Shown here: positions 6,906 through 8,583 of the stretch, piece by piece | Layout: each line of letters begins with the position of its first letter | Position numbering within the stretch: position 1 is the stretch's first letter | Origin: an uncultured Gemella sp. | GTDB taxonomy: Bacteria; Bacillota; Bacilli; Staphylococcales; Gemellaceae | Reading direction: 5' to 3' | Assembly (NCBI GenBank): GCA_927911745.1 | Contig: CAKMQF010000027.1 | Span: 1 to 8,583, forward strand | DNA: 8,583 nt | Program-made: the position numbers and the translations under genes | Notes under the pieces: model-generated | Seen by the model: the letters and a program-made list of their open reading frames with translations, nothing else | Told to the model about the DNA's origin: nothing | Database searches by the model: none

Positions 6906-6915
6906 TGTTTGCACA

Positions 6916-6946
6916 GAGGGTATCACGAAAGTGGTACTCTTTTTTT
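6916..6946 (+). terminator. Rho-independent terminator between rpmH and rnpA
   Basis: A 10-bp stem (6917-6926 with 6931-6940, including two G-T pairs) is capped by the stable tetraloop GAAA and followed by six T. It lies 11 bp past the rpmH stop codon. It should end most rpmH transcripts, and rnpA has a promoter of its own just downstream. Confidence 0.85.
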
Positions 6947-6977
6947 ATTAACTGGTCCTAAAAAATAAGAAAGATAG

Positions 6978-7006
6978 TTGTAAAAAGTTAAATAAACTGT
7001 TAAAAT
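6978..7006 (+). promoter_or_regulatory. rnpA promoter
   Basis: TTGTAA (6978-6983), a 17-bp spacer and TAAAAT (7001-7006), with TG one base before the -10 (TGTTAAAAT). Transcription would start near 7013, just upstream of the AAAGG ribosome binding site (7018-7022). Its place directly after a strong terminator supports separate transcription of rnpA and khpB. Confidence 0.7.
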
Positions 7007-7030
7007 ATTAGTGTTAAGAAAGGTTTTAAG

Positions 7031-7375
7031 ATGAAAAAAGAATATAGAGTAAAAAGAAGTCAAGATTTTGATAATATTATTAGGAAAAAACAATCTTTTG
7101 CGAATAGACAGTTTGTTATTTATTATCAAAAAAATAATTTAGACCATATGCGTTTAGGTATTTCTGTTAGTAAAAAATTAGGAAAAGCCTTTGAACGTAA
7201 TAAAATAAAAAGATACATACGAGAAACTTTTAAAACAAGAAAAGAACTTGTTAAAAACTATGATATTATAGTGATAGCAAGACCAGGTGCTAAAGATATG
7301 CCATTCTTAGAGTTCGGCAGCAGCATCGATCATGTTTTAAAAAGATCAAAACTTATGAAAGCGAAGAGGAGTTAA
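7031..7375 (+). CDS. rnpA: Ribonuclease P protein component
   Basis: The small basic protein subunit that helps the catalytic RNA of RNase P remove 5' leaders from precursor tRNA. The 114-residue length is typical. It begins MKKEYRVKRSQDFDNII, as in the family, and has the diagnostic RNR region ERNKIKRYIRE (about 55-65) that contacts RNA, followed by the DIIVIARPGAK strand. The start ATG has AAAGG 8 nt upstream. Its end overlaps the ribosome binding site of khpB, whose start is 2 bp after the rnpA stop codon, so the two are co-transcribed and probably translationally coupled. No yidC lies between them. Confidence 0.97.
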   Translation: MKKEYRVKRSQDFDNIIRKKQSFANRQFVIYYQKNNLDHMRLGISVSKKLGKAFERNKIKRYIRETFKTRKELVKNYDIIVIARPGAKDMPFLEFGSSIDHVLKRSKLMKAKRS

Positions 7376-7377
7376 GA

Positions 7378-8256
7378 ATGGAAAAAGAATATTATTATGT
7401 TGGAGTTACTGTAGATGAGGCTATAAAAAAGGATTAAAAGACTTAGCTTTAACAGAAGATGCAGTAAAAATTGAAGTAATCGAAGGCGGTAGCGCAGGTA
7501 TTTTCGGTTTATTTAAAAAAGAAGCAAAAGTAAAATTAGTTCCATTAGATGAAGATTATAATAAAGAAGATGCTGTTGAATTAGCTAAAACAACTGAAGA
7601 AGTGGTTGAAGTTGAGAAAGTAGCAGAAAAAGAGCAAGAAGTTGAAGTTAAAACAACAGAACAAGAAGAAGTTGTTGTAGAAAAAGTGGCTGAACAAGAT
7701 GTTCATACTGAAGAAACAAAACCAGCAGTAGAAGAACCTGTTGTAGAAGCTGAACAAAATGAAGAACCGGTTAAAAAAAGCTAAAAGAGAAGATTACATC
7801 GTAAAAAATCAAGATCGTATTGTAAATTATTTACAAAATATTGTTGTTGCGATGGGATATCCTGATGCGACTGTAGATTTTAGAGAAGATGGTAATCGTC
7901 ATTTTACTTTAAATATTAAAACAGAAGAAAATACTAGTTTAATAATTGGTAAGCGTGGAATCACTTTAAACAGTTTACAATTTTTAGTAAATAACTATGC
8001 TAAAAAATTCAGCTCACACTACTTCAGAATAGAAGTTGATTGTGATGATTATAGAGAAAATCGTAAGAAAACATTAGAAGAATTAGCGTTAAACTTAGCT
8101 AAAAAATCTAAAAAAATCGGAAAACCTGTTGAATTAGAACCAATGACAAGCATTGAAAGAAAAATTATTCACAATGCCTTAACAGGAATTAAAAATGTTG
8201 AAACAGAATCACGTGGTGAAGAGCCACACAGATATTTAGTTATTACAGCTAAATAG
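7378..8256 (+). CDS. khpB: RNA-binding protein KhpB (Jag/EloR), frame broken twice
   Basis: A cytoplasmic RNA-binding protein that works with KhpA in streptococci and relatives to control cell elongation and division. Corrected length is 292 residues. It has an N-terminal Jag domain (VGVTVDEAI then GGSAGIFGLFKKEAKVKL), a long Val/Glu-rich linker (about 65-130), a type II KH domain with the GKRG loop (LIIGKRGITLNSL), and a C-terminal R3H domain with RKIIH. The start ATG has GAGGAG 6 nt upstream. The frame stops at 7435 after the A6 run at 7425-7430 and must move by -1; it stops again at 7782 after the A7 run at 7773-7779 and must move by +1. The intervening and flanking residues are fully family-like. 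Error in A runs is likely, but the first site is a perfect slippery heptamer. Confidence 0.93.
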
Positions 8257-8264
8257 GAGGCCTA

Positions 8265-8583
8265 ATGAAGTCAGTATTAATAGTTGATGATAGTTCATAT
8301 TACAGAAGTCGCGGAGCAGAAATTGCTAGTCGTGCAGGATATAAGTGTCATTTTGCAGAAAATGGCGAACAAGCTGTGAGAATGTATAGAAGGTTAAAAC
8401 CAGATTTCGTAACGATGGATATTTGTATGCCGATAATGGATGGTTTAGAGGCGACGAAGGAAATTTGTACGAAGTTTCCTGATGCAAAAGTGCTTATCTG
8501 TAGTAGCGTTGGTGAAGTACCCGTATATAAAAGACAAGCATTTGCTAATGGGGCTTGTGGTGTACTGCCAAAAGAGTATGATT
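8265..8583 (+). CDS. CheY-like response regulator (3' end outside window)
   Basis: A receiver domain that would be switched by phosphorylation; 106 residues are visible and the gene runs off the window. Key residues are present: acidic pair Asp8-Asp9, phospho-acceptor Asp52 in TMDICMPIMDG, the Ser80/Ser81 switch position in LICSSVG, and the conserved Lys103 in GVLPKEY. The N-terminus MKSVLIVDDSSYYR resembles CheY and stand-alone receivers. The start ATG has AGGAGG (8255-8260) overlapping the khpB stop codon, 8 bp between the genes, so it is likely in the same operon. Whether an output domain follows cannot be seen. A cognate kinase is not in the window. In staphylococci the gene after khpB is normally mnmE, so this neighbour is unusual. 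Confidence 0.9.
   Translation, partial: MKSVLIVDDSSYYRSRGAEIASRAGYKCHFAENGEQAVRMYRRLKPDFVTMDICMPIMDGLEATKEICTKFPDAKVLICSSVGEVPVYKRQAFANGACGVLPKEYD

Noticed and set aside
6923..7129. 68-codon open frame on the minus strand over the rpmH-rnpA gap
   Set aside because: It overlaps the rpmH terminator, the rnpA promoter and the start of rnpA in antisense, is low-complexity, and lacks a ribosome binding site.
1..8583. CRISPR arrays, tRNA or rRNA genes
   Set aside because: No regularly spaced direct repeats, no cloverleaf-type sequence and no conserved rRNA stretches were seen on either strand.

Overview
This window is the replication-origin region of a very AT-rich, low-GC Gram-positive bacterium of the class Bacilli. 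The evidence is the clustering of dnaA, dnaN, rpmH, rnpA and khpB (jag) around arrays of DnaA boxes, strong GGAGG-type ribosome binding sites, extended -10 promoters, and a one-gene L-lactate dehydrogenase of the fermentative type. rnpA is followed directly by khpB with no yidC between them, which is the staphylococcal arrangement. Together with the AT content and ldh this fits a Gemella-like organism, but that genus is an inference with moderate to low confidence.

Layout. Everything left of about 5884 is transcribed leftward (minus strand): dnaA (4400-5884), dnaN (3101-4240), a CynX/NimT-type major facilitator transporter (1703-2893) and ldh (180-1133). Everything right of about 6690 is transcribed rightward: rpmH (6771-6905), rnpA (7031-7375), khpB (7378-8256) and a CheY-like response regulator cut by the window edge (8265-8583). 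Between the two lies the origin. A large DnaA-box array (5952-6333) sits between dnaA and rpmH. A second cluster sits between dnaA and dnaN, with a (TAA)4 tract next to a GC cluster and a DnaA box, which matches the DnaA-trio unwinding element of Bacillus subtilis. Both gene sets therefore run with the replication forks.

A 300-bp stretch between the DnaA-box array and the rpmH promoter (about 6336-6658) is not origin-like. It has a GC-rich start and three consecutive long, imperfect hairpins, and looks like an inserted miniature element or a relic of an insertion sequence. The transporter gene has a possible attenuator hairpin just upstream of its ribosome binding site; its 3' arm resembles the 3' arm of the gene's own terminator.

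Reading-frame damage. dnaA needs four frame corrections and khpB two, and all six lie in or next to short A or T runs. dnaA is essential and the flanking protein sequence is fully conserved, so sequencing or assembly error is the simplest explanation. One khpB site is a textbook A AAA AAG slippery heptamer whose -1 slip gives exactly the required frame, so a real recoding event there is worth excluding.

Roles together: DnaA loads at the boxes and opens the origin; DnaN is the replicative clamp; RpmH and RnpA serve ribosome assembly and tRNA maturation; KhpB is an RNA-binding regulator of division and envelope genes in related cocci; LDH regenerates NAD+ in fermentation. The roles of the transporter and the response regulator are not defined by the sequence.
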